From the NCBI GenBank assembly GCA_937923795.1, contig CALDWI010000002.1, positions 16,546 through 80,545 of the forward strand: a stretch of DNA of 64,000 nt, given 5' to 3'. A model generated the notes under the pieces. The model was not told the origin of the DNA. It worked only from the letters and a program-made list of their open reading frames with translations, and did no database searches. This stretch comes from an uncultured Collinsella sp. (GTDB taxonomy: Bacteria > Actinomycetota > Coriobacteriia > Coriobacteriales > Coriobacteriaceae). Both the position numbers and the translations under genes were made by a program. This document shows, one piece after another, positions 1 through 8,446 of this stretch. How positions within the stretch are numbered: position 1 is the stretch's first letter; every line of letters begins with the position of its first letter.

Positions 1-2
1 GT

Positions 3-44
3 GCCGAGCGCGTTCTGAAGGGTGCGTCCACATGGGTAGCGTAG
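3..44 (+). CDS. possible 3' end of an upstream fatty-acid gene (partial)
   Basis: Reading from base 3 gives about 13 codons and a TAG at 42-44, overlapping the fabD start by 13 nt. The short peptide AERVLKGASTWVA would suit the tail of an enoyl-ACP reductase such as FabK, which often precedes fabD in such operons, but it is too short to identify. A different frame stops at 16-18, so the upstream gene could end there instead. Confidence 0.25.
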   Translation, partial: AERVLKGASTWVA

Positions 45-958
45 CGTTTCTGTTTGCCGGCCAGGGCGCCCAGCACCCCGCGATGGGCGTCGACTTGATC
101 GAGAAATCGCCGGCGGCCGCCGAGGTGTTCGCCATTGCCGATGAGGTGCGCCCGGGGACGAGCGGGCAGTGCCGGAGCGCCTCCAAGGAGGAGCTCTCGC
201 AGACCGAGAACACGCAGCCTTGCGTGTTCGTGCACGACCTGGCAGCGGCTACCGCCCTGCGTGAGCGCGGCGTGGTGCCTGCCGCCTGTGCGGGATTCTC
301 GCTGGGCGAGGTCGCTGCACTCAGCTTTGCGGGGGCATTCGATACGCGAGCGGGCTTTGAGCTCGTGTGTGAGCGCGCGGCATTGATGGCCACGGCGGCC
401 GAGCGTCACCCTGGCGGCATGCGCGCCGTCATCAAACTTGATGCTGCGCAAGTCGAGAACCTGGCTGCGCAGGCCGGCGAGGACTGCTGGCCGGTCAACT
501 ACAACAGTCCCCAGCAGACGGTTGTGGCCGGAGCGCCCGATGCGCTGCAGGAGCTCGACGTCCTAGTAAAAGAGGCTGGCGGCCGCGCTATGAAAGTCGC
601 GGTGTCGGGTGCATTCCATAGCCCCTATATGGCAGAGGCGACTGAGGGGCTGGCGACGTATGTCCAAGCCGGCCACGCGCCGTCTCCGCTGCTGATTCCG
701 GTCATGGCAAACATGACGGCGGCGCCCTATCCGGCGGACCCGCGAGCGGCATCGGATGTCTTGGCCAACCAGGTGAGCCATGCCGTGCGCTGGGTCGACA
801 CGCTGCATACTCTGCAGGATCAGGGCATCGACACGTTTATTGAGGTCGGCCCTGGCAAAACGCTGTCGGGCCTGGTCAAGCGTACGCTGAGCGACGTTCG
901 CGTGTATTCATGCGAAACGGCCGAACAGGTCGCAGCTATTGCCGACGAGCTCGCATAG
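32..958 (+). CDS. fabD: malonyl-CoA:ACP transacylase FabD
   Basis: Transfers malonyl groups from CoA to acyl carrier protein, supplying the extender unit for type II fatty-acid synthesis in the cytosol. The 308-residue length is normal. The N-terminal GQGAQ motif lies near residue 10, the nucleophile is Ser90 in GFSLGE, Arg115 fits the malonyl-binding position, and His196 in AFHSPYM completes the dyad. The ATG at 32 gives the usual short N-terminus running into FLFAGQGAQ; the ribosome-binding site before it is weak, consistent with translational coupling to an upstream gene. First complete gene of a fab/acc operon that continues to about 7040. Confidence 0.95.
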   Translation: MGSVAFLFAGQGAQHPAMGVDLIEKSPAAAEVFAIADEVRPGTSGQCRSASKEELSQTENTQPCVFVHDLAAATALRERGVVPAACAGFSLGEVAALSFAGAFDTRAGFELVCERAALMATAAERHPGGMRAVIKLDAAQVENLAAQAGEDCWPVNYNSPQQTVVAGAPDALQELDVLVKEAGGRAMKVAVSGAFHSPYMAEATEGLATYVQAGHAPSPLLIPVMANMTAAPYPADPRAASDVLANQVSHAVRWVDTLHTLQDQGIDTFIEVGPGKTLSGLVKRTLSDVRVYSCETAEQVAAIADELA

Positions 959-988
959 TCCACAGGGCTGTAACCCGAAAGGAATGAC

Positions 989-1762
989 ATGGGCAACTTG
1001 AACAACGGCACGCTCGAGCGCAACGACTCACGTCGCGTGGCACTGGTCACGGGCGGCTCGCGGGGTATCGGCCGCGCCTGCGCTATCGGTCTGGCGGAGG
1101 ATGGCTACGATATCGCCGTCGTCTATGCCGGCAGCGTCGATGCGGCGCGCGAGACGTGCGACGCCTGCGAGGCGGCTGGCGCCACGGCGCGCTCATATCA
1201 ATGTGACGTGGCCGACCCCGCTGCCGTCAACGCGTGCGTGGAAGCGGTCCTCAACGACTTTGGCTCCATTTGGGCGCTCGTCAACAACGCTGGCATCACC
1301 CGCGATGGCCTGCTCATGCGCATGGGCGATGACGCCTTCGACCGCGTGCTCGACGTCAATCTCAAGGGAACATTCAACATGACGCGCGCGCTCACCAAGA
1401 CCTTTATGCGCCAGCGCGGCGGCTGCATCGTCAACATGAGCTCGGTTGTAGGCCTGATGGGCAATGCCGGGCAGGCCAACTACGCCGCCTCCAAGGCGGG
1501 CGTCATCGGCCTGACCAAGGCGGTGGCGCGCGAGCTTGCGCCCCGCGGCGTACGAGTGAACGCGGTCGCACCCGGGTTTGTCGAGACCGATATGACGGCA
1601 AAGCTATCGGATAAGGTGCGTGCGGCGTGCGAGGAACAGATTCCCCTAAAGCGCATGGCGCGCCCCGAGGAAGTGGCCGGCGTGGTGCGCTTTTTGGCGA
1701 GTGATGCGGCTGCCTACATTACGGGCGAGGTCGTGCGCGTCGACGGCGGAATGGCGATGTAG
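989..1762 (+). CDS. fabG: 3-oxoacyl-ACP reductase FabG
   Basis: NADPH-dependent short-chain dehydrogenase that reduces 3-oxoacyl-ACP in each elongation cycle. The cofactor-binding motif TGGSRGIG is at residues 21-28, the NNAG motif near 99-102, and the catalytic set Asn124, Ser152, Tyr165 and Lys169 lies in the usual YAASKAG context. Length is 257 residues, with about 15 extra residues before the first strand. The start is an ATG preceded by a GAAAGGA ribosome-binding site. It follows fabD by 30 nt and precedes fabF, matching the common fabD-fabG-fabF order. Confidence 0.95.
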   Translation: MGNLNNGTLERNDSRRVALVTGGSRGIGRACAIGLAEDGYDIAVVYAGSVDAARETCDACEAAGATARSYQCDVADPAAVNACVEAVLNDFGSIWALVNNAGITRDGLLMRMGDDAFDRVLDVNLKGTFNMTRALTKTFMRQRGGCIVNMSSVVGLMGNAGQANYAASKAGVIGLTKAVARELAPRGVRVNAVAPGFVETDMTAKLSDKVRAACEEQIPLKRMARPEEVAGVVRFLASDAAAYITGEVVRVDGGMAM

Positions 1763-1801
1763 AAACCAGGGCCGAACAACGGCTTGAATGAGGAGACCAT
1801 G

Positions 1802-3049
1802 ATGGAACAGAGAGTTGCAATCACCGGTATCGGTGCCGTGTCGCCGCTCGGCAACACCGCGCTTGCCACCTGGGCGGCAATGTGTGCTGGCACGTGCGGC
1901 ATCGGCCCGATCACGCACTTCGATACCGATGCGTTTGCCGTCAAGGTGGCAGCCGAGGTCAAGGGCTTTGACGGCAACGAGTACTTTGGCAAGCGTGACG
2001 CCAAGCATCTCGACCCCTGCGTTCAGTTTGCGATGGCGGCTTCGGACGAAGCCATGCACGATGCGGGCTTTGATGTCGAAGGCGCCATCGATCGCGAGCG
2101 CCTGGGCGTCTACGTGGGCTCGGGCGTGGGCGGCATGACGACGCTCGTCGACAACGTCCATACGATTGCCGAACGTGGGCCCCGCCGCGCATCGCCCTAT
2201 ATGATCGCGATGATGATTCCCAACATGGCTTCGGGCAACATCGCGATTCGCCATAAGGCAAAGGGCCCGACCCTGCCCGTGGTGACCGCGTGCGCAACCT
2301 CGGCCCATGCGGTGGGCGAGGCGTTCCGCGCCATCAAGCACGGCTATGCCGATGCGATTCTCGCCGGCGGTGCCGAGGCCGCAATTATCCCCGATGCCGT
2401 TGCGGGCTTTACGTCCTGCCGCGCATTGACCACCAACCCTGATCCCGCGACGGCTTGCCGCCCGTTCGATGCAGACCGCGATGGCTTTGTGATGGGCGAG
2501 GGCGCCTGCGTGCTGGTACTCGAGAGCATGGAACATGCGCAGGCGCGCGGTGCGCACATTTATGCCGAGGTCGTGGGCTACGGCAACACCGATGATGCCT
2601 ATCACATCACGAGCCCTGATCCCGAGGCTGCCGGCATTGCCCGCGCGATATCGCTGGCGGTGACCGAGGGCGACGTCAGGCCTTCCGAGGGCCTCTACAT
2701 CAATGCCCACGGCACATCGACCAAGCTCAACGATTCGTCCGAGACGGCGGGCATTAAGCGTGCGCTCGGCGAGGACGCGGCGCGCGCCGCGCACGTCTCG
2801 TCGACTAAGTCGATGACCGGCCACATGATCGGTGCCACGGGCGCCATCGAGGTCATGGCCTGCGCCATGGCGCTCGAGCAGGGCGTGGTGCCGCCGACCA
2901 TTAACTACCACACGCCCGATCCCGCCTGCGATCTTGACTACACGCCCAATCGCGCGGTTCGCGCCGACCTTACCTGGGCGCTTTCGACCAACCTGGGCTT
3001 TGGCGGACACAACGCCGCCATCGCGCTGCGTAGATATACGAGGAGCTAG
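1802..3049 (+). CDS. fabF: 3-oxoacyl-ACP synthase II FabF
   Basis: Condenses malonyl-ACP with acyl-ACP to elongate fatty acids. It is a thiolase-fold KAS II enzyme of 415 residues. Cys164 lies in the active-site motif TACATS, and the two histidines appear in NAHGTSTK and in STKSMTGHMIG. The ATG at 1802 was chosen over an upstream TTG (1784) and the adjacent ATG (1799), because AGGAG at 1791-1795 is best spaced from 1802 and the protein then begins MEQRVAITGIG, as is usual. It sits between fabG and accB with short gaps, so co-transcription is likely. Confidence 0.95.
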   Translation: MEQRVAITGIGAVSPLGNTALATWAAMCAGTCGIGPITHFDTDAFAVKVAAEVKGFDGNEYFGKRDAKHLDPCVQFAMAASDEAMHDAGFDVEGAIDRERLGVYVGSGVGGMTTLVDNVHTIAERGPRRASPYMIAMMIPNMASGNIAIRHKAKGPTLPVVTACATSAHAVGEAFRAIKHGYADAILAGGAEAAIIPDAVAGFTSCRALTTNPDPATACRPFDADRDGFVMGEGACVLVLESMEHAQARGAHIYAEVVGYGNTDDAYHITSPDPEAAGIARAISLAVTEGDVRPSEGLYINAHGTSTKLNDSSETAGIKRALGEDAARAAHVSSTKSMTGHMIGATGAIEVMACAMALEQGVVPPTINYHTPDPACDLDYTPNRAVRADLTWALSTNLGFGGHNAAIALRRYTRS

Positions 3050-3052
3050 AGC

Positions 3053-3544
3053 ATGGATTCCAAAAGACTTGCCGAGATAGCCGATGTTATGGAGGACCGC
3101 GGCCTCACGCGCGTGCGCGTTGAGGAGCCCGATGGCACCGCGGTCGAGCTCGAGCGCGCGAGTGCCGCGCAGCCGGTTGCCGTGCCCATACCTATGCCGG
3201 GTGCCGTGACTGCTCCGGCGGTGGCTCCTGTCGCCATGCCTGCCACCGCACCGGAGCCCGCCGCACTGGAGCCCGCCGCGCAGGCGCCTGCCGCCGCACC
3301 GGAGCCCAAGGGCGCCGAGGTGACCGCTCCCATGGTCGGCGTTTTCTATGCTGCCCCGGCGCCGGGCGACGAGCCGTTTGTGCACGTGGGCTCTAAGGTC
3401 AAGGCCGGCGAGACCCTCTGCATCATCGAGGCCATGAAGGTTCTCAACGAGGTAACGGCCGAGGCAGACGGCGAGGTGCTCGAGATCTGCGTGGCCGACG
3501 GCGACCTCGTGGAGTTTGGCAGCTGCCTCATGAGGATCGGATAG
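3053..3544 (+). CDS. accB: biotin carboxyl carrier protein AccB
   Basis: Carries biotin between biotin carboxylase and carboxyltransferase in acetyl-CoA carboxylase. At 163 residues it shows a short helical N-terminus, an Ala/Pro-rich flexible linker (about residues 36-88) and a C-terminal lipoyl/biotinyl domain. The biotinylated lysine is Lys129 in the EAMKV motif (the family often has EAMKM). Only 3 nt separate it from fabF, and fabZ follows at once, so it is embedded in the operon. Confidence 0.95.
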   Translation: MDSKRLAEIADVMEDRGLTRVRVEEPDGTAVELERASAAQPVAVPIPMPGAVTAPAVAPVAMPATAPEPAALEPAAQAPAAAPEPKGAEVTAPMVGVFYAAPAPGDEPFVHVGSKVKAGETLCIIEAMKVLNEVTAEADGEVLEICVADGDLVEFGSCLMRIG

Positions 3545-3553
3545 GTGATATCC

Positions 3554-3976
3554 ATGAACAAAGAAGAGCTTAAAGAACTGTTGCCGCATCGCGAACCGAT
3601 GCTTTTGCTCGACGAGGCCGAGCTGGTGGGCGACGAGGCCCACGGCAAGATCACGATTACGGGCGACGAGTACTTTTTGCAGGGGCATTTTCCGGGAAAC
3701 CCGGTCGTCCCCGGCGTGATTCAGTGCGAGATGCTCGCCCAGAACTGCTGCGTGCTGCTGATGGGCGATGAGGAGGCGCGCGGCGCGACGCCGTTCTACA
3801 CGAGTCTGGACAAGGTGCGCTTTAAGCGTCCGGTGCGCCCGGGCGACACGGTTGATCTGGTGTGCACCATCACGCGTGCGCGCGGGCCGTTCCGCTTTGC
3901 GACGGGTACTGCGAGCGTTAACGGTGAGGTTTGCTGCCGCGCCGATATGTCTTTTGCACTCATGCACGAAAGTTAA
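3554..3976 (+). CDS. fabZ: 3-hydroxyacyl-ACP dehydratase FabZ
   Basis: Dehydrates 3-hydroxyacyl-ACP to the trans-2-enoyl form. The 140-residue hot-dog-fold protein carries GHFPGNPVVPGV with catalytic His45, and Glu59 follows in QCEM. A GTG at 3545 directly abuts the accB stop and would add three residues; the ATG at 3554 gives the more usual start MNKEELKELLPHREP. Neither has a strong ribosome-binding site, so coupling to accB translation is likely. Confidence 0.93.
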   Translation: MNKEELKELLPHREPMLLLDEAELVGDEAHGKITITGDEYFLQGHFPGNPVVPGVIQCEMLAQNCCVLLMGDEEARGATPFYTSLDKVRFKRPVRPGDTVDLVCTITRARGPFRFATGTASVNGEVCCRADMSFALMHES

Positions 3977-3986
3977 GGAAGGCTTC

Positions 3987-5330
3987 ATGTTCGACAAAGT
4001 GCTCATCGCCAACCGCGGAGAAGTCGCGGTGCGTGTTATCCGCGCGTGCCGTGATATGGGCATCAAGACCGTCGCCGTCTATTCCACGGCCGATGCGGAC
4101 GCGCTGCACGTTCAGCTTGCCGACGAGGCATATTGCATCGGTGGCCCGCGTCTTGCCGAGAGCTACCTCAACGACGATGCCGTGCTCACCTGTGCCGTAA
4201 AGTCGGGAGCTAAGGCAATTCATCCCGGCTATGGCTTTTTCTCCGAGAAGGCGAGCTTCGTACGCGACTGCGACAAGTATGGCCTGGCGTTTGTCGGTCC
4301 TTCGGCCGAGGTGATCGACAGCATGGGCGACAAGGACGCCGCGCGTCGAACGGCTGCCGCGGCGGGCGTGCCCATCGTGCCGGGCTGCGATTTGCTCAAA
4401 AGCCCCGAGGAGGCAACGGCCGAGGCCGAGCGCATTGGCTGCCCCGTGCTCATCAAGGCGCGTGCGGGCGGCGGCGGTCGCGGTATTCGTAAGGTCGAGC
4501 GCGTGGAAGATGCGGCAAAGGCCTTTATTGAAGCACGCGCCGAGGGCGAGGCCGTTTTTGGCGACGGCGAGTGCTACATGGAGAAGTTCGTCGCGCCGGC
4601 GCATCACGTTGAGGTACAGATTATGGCCGATAAGCAGGGCCATGTGTTTTCGCTCGGCGAGCGCGAGTGCTCGGTGCAGCGCCGCAACCAAAAGCTGATC
4701 GAGGAGAGCCCCGCGCCGTGCCTCGACGGACACGACGACATTCGTGCCCGTATGCACAAGGCCGCGCGCGACCTGGCTCGTGCCGTCGGCTACGAAGGAG
4801 CCGGTACCATCGAGTTCCTGTATTCGGACGACGGCAATTTCTACTTTATGGAAATGAACACGCGCTTGCAGGTGGAGCATCCGGTTACGGAGTTTGTGAC
4901 CGATACCGACTTGGTCAAGTGGCAGCTGCGTGTGGCGGCCGGCCAGCCTTTGCCTTTTGAGCAGGAGGACATGCCGGTCCGCAACCACGCCATGGAGTGC
5001 CGCATCAATGCCGAAACGCCGGACTTTCTGCCGTCATGCGGAACAGTCACCGCATTGCGCGTGCCGGGTGGTCCGCGCGTGCGCTGGGATTCCGCCATGT
5101 TTGCCGGTGCGAACGTTCCGCCGTACTACGACTCCATGCTCGGCAAGCTCATCGTGTGTGCGCCCACGCGTGACGGCGCCATTCGCAAGATGCGCTCGGC
5201 CCTGGGCGAGCTCGTGATTGAGGGCGTGAGCGAAAACAGCGAACTGCAGCTCGACGTGCTGGCAAACGATGAGTTCTTGTCGGGCATGTACCACACCGAT
5301 CTGATGGGGCATCTCTATGCTGGTGAATAG
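3987..5330 (+). CDS. accC: biotin carboxylase AccC
   Basis: ATP-dependent carboxylation of the biotin on AccB, the first half-reaction of acetyl-CoA carboxylase. The 447-residue protein starts MFDKVLIANRGEVAVRVIRA, has the ATP-grasp glycine-rich loop KARAGGGGRG near residue 160, and ends with the usual C-terminal subdomain. A longer open frame exists upstream, but the ATG at 3987 has AAGGAAGG just before it and matches the conserved N-terminus. Its 3' end overlaps the carboxyltransferase gene by 14 nt. Confidence 0.96.
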   Translation: MFDKVLIANRGEVAVRVIRACRDMGIKTVAVYSTADADALHVQLADEAYCIGGPRLAESYLNDDAVLTCAVKSGAKAIHPGYGFFSEKASFVRDCDKYGLAFVGPSAEVIDSMGDKDAARRTAAAAGVPIVPGCDLLKSPEEATAEAERIGCPVLIKARAGGGGRGIRKVERVEDAAKAFIEARAEGEAVFGDGECYMEKFVAPAHHVEVQIMADKQGHVFSLGERECSVQRRNQKLIEESPAPCLDGHDDIRARMHKAARDLARAVGYEGAGTIEFLYSDDGNFYFMEMNTRLQVEHPVTEFVTDTDLVKWQLRVAAGQPLPFEQEDMPVRNHAMECRINAETPDFLPSCGTVTALRVPGGPRVRWDSAMFAGANVPPYYDSMLGKLIVCAPTRDGAIRKMRSALGELVIEGVSENSELQLDVLANDEFLSGMYHTDLMGHLYAGE

Positions 5331-7041
5331 AAAAGCGAAGACGGTCAACGTCCTCGAGGGACCAATAACCGAGTCGTGCGCCGAGTTTCCCGCGCGCCAC
5401 GTGTTTATCAAGTGCCCGGAGTGCCGCCGTGTGATCGATGAGGCGCGCCTGCACGACAACCTCGAGGTCTGCCCTCGTTGCGGCAAACACTTTCGCGTGA
5501 GCGGTCGCGCGCGCATGCGCATGACGGTCGACGAGGACACGTTTGAGGAATGGGATGCCAATCTGGCGCCGGAGGACTTCCTTTCGTTTTCCGGCTATGC
5601 CGACAAGCTCAAGAGCGCGCTCGAGCGTTCGGGCGAGCGCGATGCCGTTGTGTGCGGCAGGGGCAAAATCTGCGGTTGCGATACGGCACTCTTCTTTATG
5701 GACGCCAACTTTATGATGGGCTCGATGGGCTCCGTGGTGGGCGAGAAGATCTGTCGCGCATTTGAGCGTGCGACCGAGCTGGGATTGCCAGTTGTCGGCT
5801 TTACCGTTTCGGGCGGTGCACGCATGCAAGAGGGCGTGACATCGCTTATGCAGATGGCCAAGATTTCCGCGGCGGTTAGGCGCCACAGCGAGGCGGGCGG
5901 CCTGTATATCACGGTACTCACCGACCCCACGACCGGAGGCGTAACCGCGAGCTTTGCCATGGAGGGCGACATTATCCTGGCCGAGCCCGATGCCCTGACG
6001 GCATTTGCCGGCCCGCGCGTGATCGAGCAGAACATGCACAAGCGCCTGCCCAAGGGATTCCAGCGTTCCGAGTTTTTGCTGGAGCACGGCTTTTGCGATG
6101 CCGTTGTTCCGCGTGGCGAGATTGCGCTCACGGTAGGCGAGCTGCTGGCGCTGCACGAAGGGCACGCGCCCGGCCTGGGGGCACCGCATGAGATCGTGCA
6201 TACGGGTCGCCGCGGCAAAAAGCTGGGACACTTGTTCAAGCGCTCGGCCGCACCAAAAACCGCGCTCGAGATTGTCAAGCAGACCCGCTCGGCAGATCGC
6301 GCCACGGCAGGCGAGATGATCTCGCTGGGCCTGGATGGATTTGTGGAGCTGCACGGCGACCGCTACTTTGGCGACGACGCCGCTGTGGTGGCTGGCATTG
6401 GCTGGAAAGATGGACGCCCCGTAACGGTCATCGCCATCGAGCGCGGCACCACGACCAAAGAGCGTATGCGCCGCAACTTTGGTATGGCACATCCCGAGGG
6501 CTATCGCAAAGCGCGTCGTCTGATGCGCCAGGCCGAAAAGTTTGGTCGACCGGTTCTGTGCCTGGTCGATACTTCGGGCGCGTTTTGCGGCATCGGTGCC
6601 GAGGAGCGCGGCCAGGGCGAGGCGATTGCCCAGAATCTCATGGAGATGAGCGGCCTTAAGACGCCGATTGTCTCGGTGGTGACAGGCGAGGGCGGCTCTG
6701 GTGGCGCGCTGGCGCTATCCGTGGCCGACCGCATCCTGATGCTCTCGAGCTCGGCCTATTCGGTCGTGAGCCCCGAGGCCTGTGCGTCGATCCTGTGGAA
6801 GGATACCGACCGCGCGAATGAGGCTGCCGAGGCGCTGAAGCTCACGGCTCCCGATCTGTTGGCGCTCGGCATCATCGACGGCATTGTTGACGATAGGGGC
6901 CTGTCGCATGAGGAGATCGCCGGTGCCGTCATGTCCTCGGCATTTGATGCCTTCGATACGCTTGGGCAGCTCGACGAGGCGACCCTCACAAACCTCCGCT
7001 ACGAAAAGTACCGCGCAATCGGTCAGTACCGCACGATGTGA
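5317..7041 (+). CDS. accDA: fused acetyl-CoA carboxylase carboxyltransferase (AccD-AccA)
   Basis: Transfers the carboxyl group from carboxybiotin to acetyl-CoA. One 574-residue chain combines both carboxyltransferase subunits, which are separate genes in most bacteria. The N-terminal beta half has a four-cysteine zinc ribbon (Cys33, Cys36, Cys52, Cys55) and a crotonase-like core. The alpha half starts near residue 314 and contains the GERGQGEA-like stretch (EERGQGEA) and GEGGSGGALAL. There is no stop or frameshift at the junction, so the fusion is real in this sequence. It closes the fatty-acid operon, overlapping accC. Confidence 0.93.
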   Translation: MLVNRKAKTVNVLEGPITESCAEFPARHVFIKCPECRRVIDEARLHDNLEVCPRCGKHFRVSGRARMRMTVDEDTFEEWDANLAPEDFLSFSGYADKLKSALERSGERDAVVCGRGKICGCDTALFFMDANFMMGSMGSVVGEKICRAFERATELGLPVVGFTVSGGARMQEGVTSLMQMAKISAAVRRHSEAGGLYITVLTDPTTGGVTASFAMEGDIILAEPDALTAFAGPRVIEQNMHKRLPKGFQRSEFLLEHGFCDAVVPRGEIALTVGELLALHEGHAPGLGAPHEIVHTGRRGKKLGHLFKRSAAPKTALEIVKQTRSADRATAGEMISLGLDGFVELHGDRYFGDDAAVVAGIGWKDGRPVTVIAIERGTTTKERMRRNFGMAHPEGYRKARRLMRQAEKFGRPVLCLVDTSGAFCGIGAEERGQGEAIAQNLMEMSGLKTPIVSVVTGEGGSGGALALSVADRILMLSSSAYSVVSPEACASILWKDTDRANEAAEALKLTAPDLLALGIIDGIVDDRGLSHEEIAGAVMSSAFDAFDTLGQLDEATLTNLRYEKYRAIGQYRTM

Positions 7042-7081
7042 CAAAGGGGCAGCCCGCATGTCACATTGGGAAAGGCGTTCC

Positions 7082-8296
7082 ATGTCACAAGTTTCTAACA
7101 CCACGTTTGCAACGACGGTTTCATCAAACGCCATGGCCGTGGTGGACTATCTGTCCAAAAGCATGATGTCGGCGTTGCCGTTTATTGTCTGCGCGGCGTT
7201 GTTCCGCACCGTCGCCGTCATTATGGGCGAAGGCATGCTGGGCCTGTGGTCTGCCGATTCCGAAATCTATCGCCTGTTCTACAGTTGGCTCTATAACGCC
7301 GGCTACTACTTTTTGCCCATCTATCTTGGTTGGGCGGCCGCCCGCCAGCTCGGTTGCTCGGAGCAGCTGGGTATGATGCTGGGCGGCGTATTGATTGCGC
7401 CCGATCTGCTCAAGCTCGTCGATGCCGCATCGACGACGGGGGCATCGATGGCTTCCGTGTATGGTCTGCTTCCCGCGCCGGTCAACGATTACACGACGAC
7501 TGTTATTCCGGTTCTCATCTCGGTGCCCGTGCTATGGCGAGTGGAGTGTTTCTTTAAGCGCGTTATCCCTAAGGCCGTGGCGTTTTCGTTCGTTCCGTTT
7601 GCAACCATGCTTGTCATGGTTCCGGTTTCGCTGTGCATTACGGCGCCGGCGGGCAGCTATCTGGGCATGCTGTTGGGCCAGCTTATGTTTATGCTTGGCA
7701 ATTCCGGTGGCATCGTGTCGCTGCTCACGCTCATGGGGCTTGCCGCGGGCTGGGAGTTCCTAAAGATCGCCGGCGTCAGCAACGTTGTCCTATCGCTCGC
7801 CTATGCGCAGTTTATGAGTGTGGGAACGGATTCGTGCATCCTGATCGCCGCGACGATGGCAACGTTCGCCGTTTGGGGCATGCCCTTTGGCGCGTCGCTT
7901 CGCGTTGCGGATAAGGACGAGAAGGCGCTCATGCTGGGCTATTCAATCTCGGGTGTTCTTGGCGGCGTAAGCGAGCCGGCGCTGTACGGTTGCGGCTTTA
8001 AATATGGCAGGTGCCTGACGTGCATGGCCATTGGCGGCGCCGTCGGAGGCCTTGTTGCGGCCGTGGGCCACGTTACGGCCTATACCATCGGCATGACGAA
8101 TGTCCTCATGGTCATTGGCTTTGCCACGGGCGGCATCTCGAACCTGCTGTGGTGCTGCGCTGCCGGCGGTGTGGCATTTGCGGTGTCTGCGGCGCTGAGC
8201 TACTGCTTTGGCGTGGTGCCGGCGAAGGGACAGACGATGGGGGACGGAGCCGATTCACCCGAAACCTCGAAGAGCGTGGCCGAAGTAAGCGCGTAA
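7082..8296 (+). CDS. PTS transporter subunit EIIC, stand-alone
   Basis: Polytopic membrane protein of 404 residues resembling the IIC permease domain of the glucose/beta-glucoside PTS superfamily. The family signature appears as GGVSEPALYG around residue 300, and many hydrophobic segments run through the chain. No IIB cysteine domain or IIA histidine domain is fused, and none is encoded beside it. The ATG at 7082 was chosen because GAAAGG lies 7 nt upstream; an ATG at 7058 is an alternative. The sugar is unknown. It either borrows IIA/IIB from elsewhere or works as a secondary transporter. Confidence 0.75.
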   Translation: MSQVSNTTFATTVSSNAMAVVDYLSKSMMSALPFIVCAALFRTVAVIMGEGMLGLWSADSEIYRLFYSWLYNAGYYFLPIYLGWAAARQLGCSEQLGMMLGGVLIAPDLLKLVDAASTTGASMASVYGLLPAPVNDYTTTVIPVLISVPVLWRVECFFKRVIPKAVAFSFVPFATMLVMVPVSLCITAPAGSYLGMLLGQLMFMLGNSGGIVSLLTLMGLAAGWEFLKIAGVSNVVLSLAYAQFMSVGTDSCILIAATMATFAVWGMPFGASLRVADKDEKALMLGYSISGVLGGVSEPALYGCGFKYGRCLTCMAIGGAVGGLVAAVGHVTAYTIGMTNVLMVIGFATGGISNLLWCCAAGGVAFAVSAALSYCFGVVPAKGQTMGDGADSPETSKSVAEVSA

Positions 8297-8334
8297 ACCT
8301 GTGCGACACAAGGACGATTCCTTTGCCATGCTCC

Positions 8335-8370
8335 AAGGCCGTGGCCCGTGTGGGTCGCGGCCTTTTTGTA
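8335..8370 (+). terminator. rho-independent terminator after the EIIC gene
   Basis: A GC-rich stem (aaggccgtggccc paired with gggtcgcggcctt) is followed directly by a TTTTT run, placed about 40 nt after the EIIC stop codon and before the CDF gene. Confidence 0.8.
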
Positions 8371-8446
8371 TCTGGGGGACAAAGTGGCTACACTACAATC
8401 CGTTTGAGCAATAGATATATAGGTAGTACCGTGGGGGCGGATGTAG

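Noticed and set aside
1646..4066. An 806-codon minus-strand open frame opposite fabF, accB and fabZ
   Set aside because: Crosses three well-supported genes and has Arg/His-rich shadow composition.
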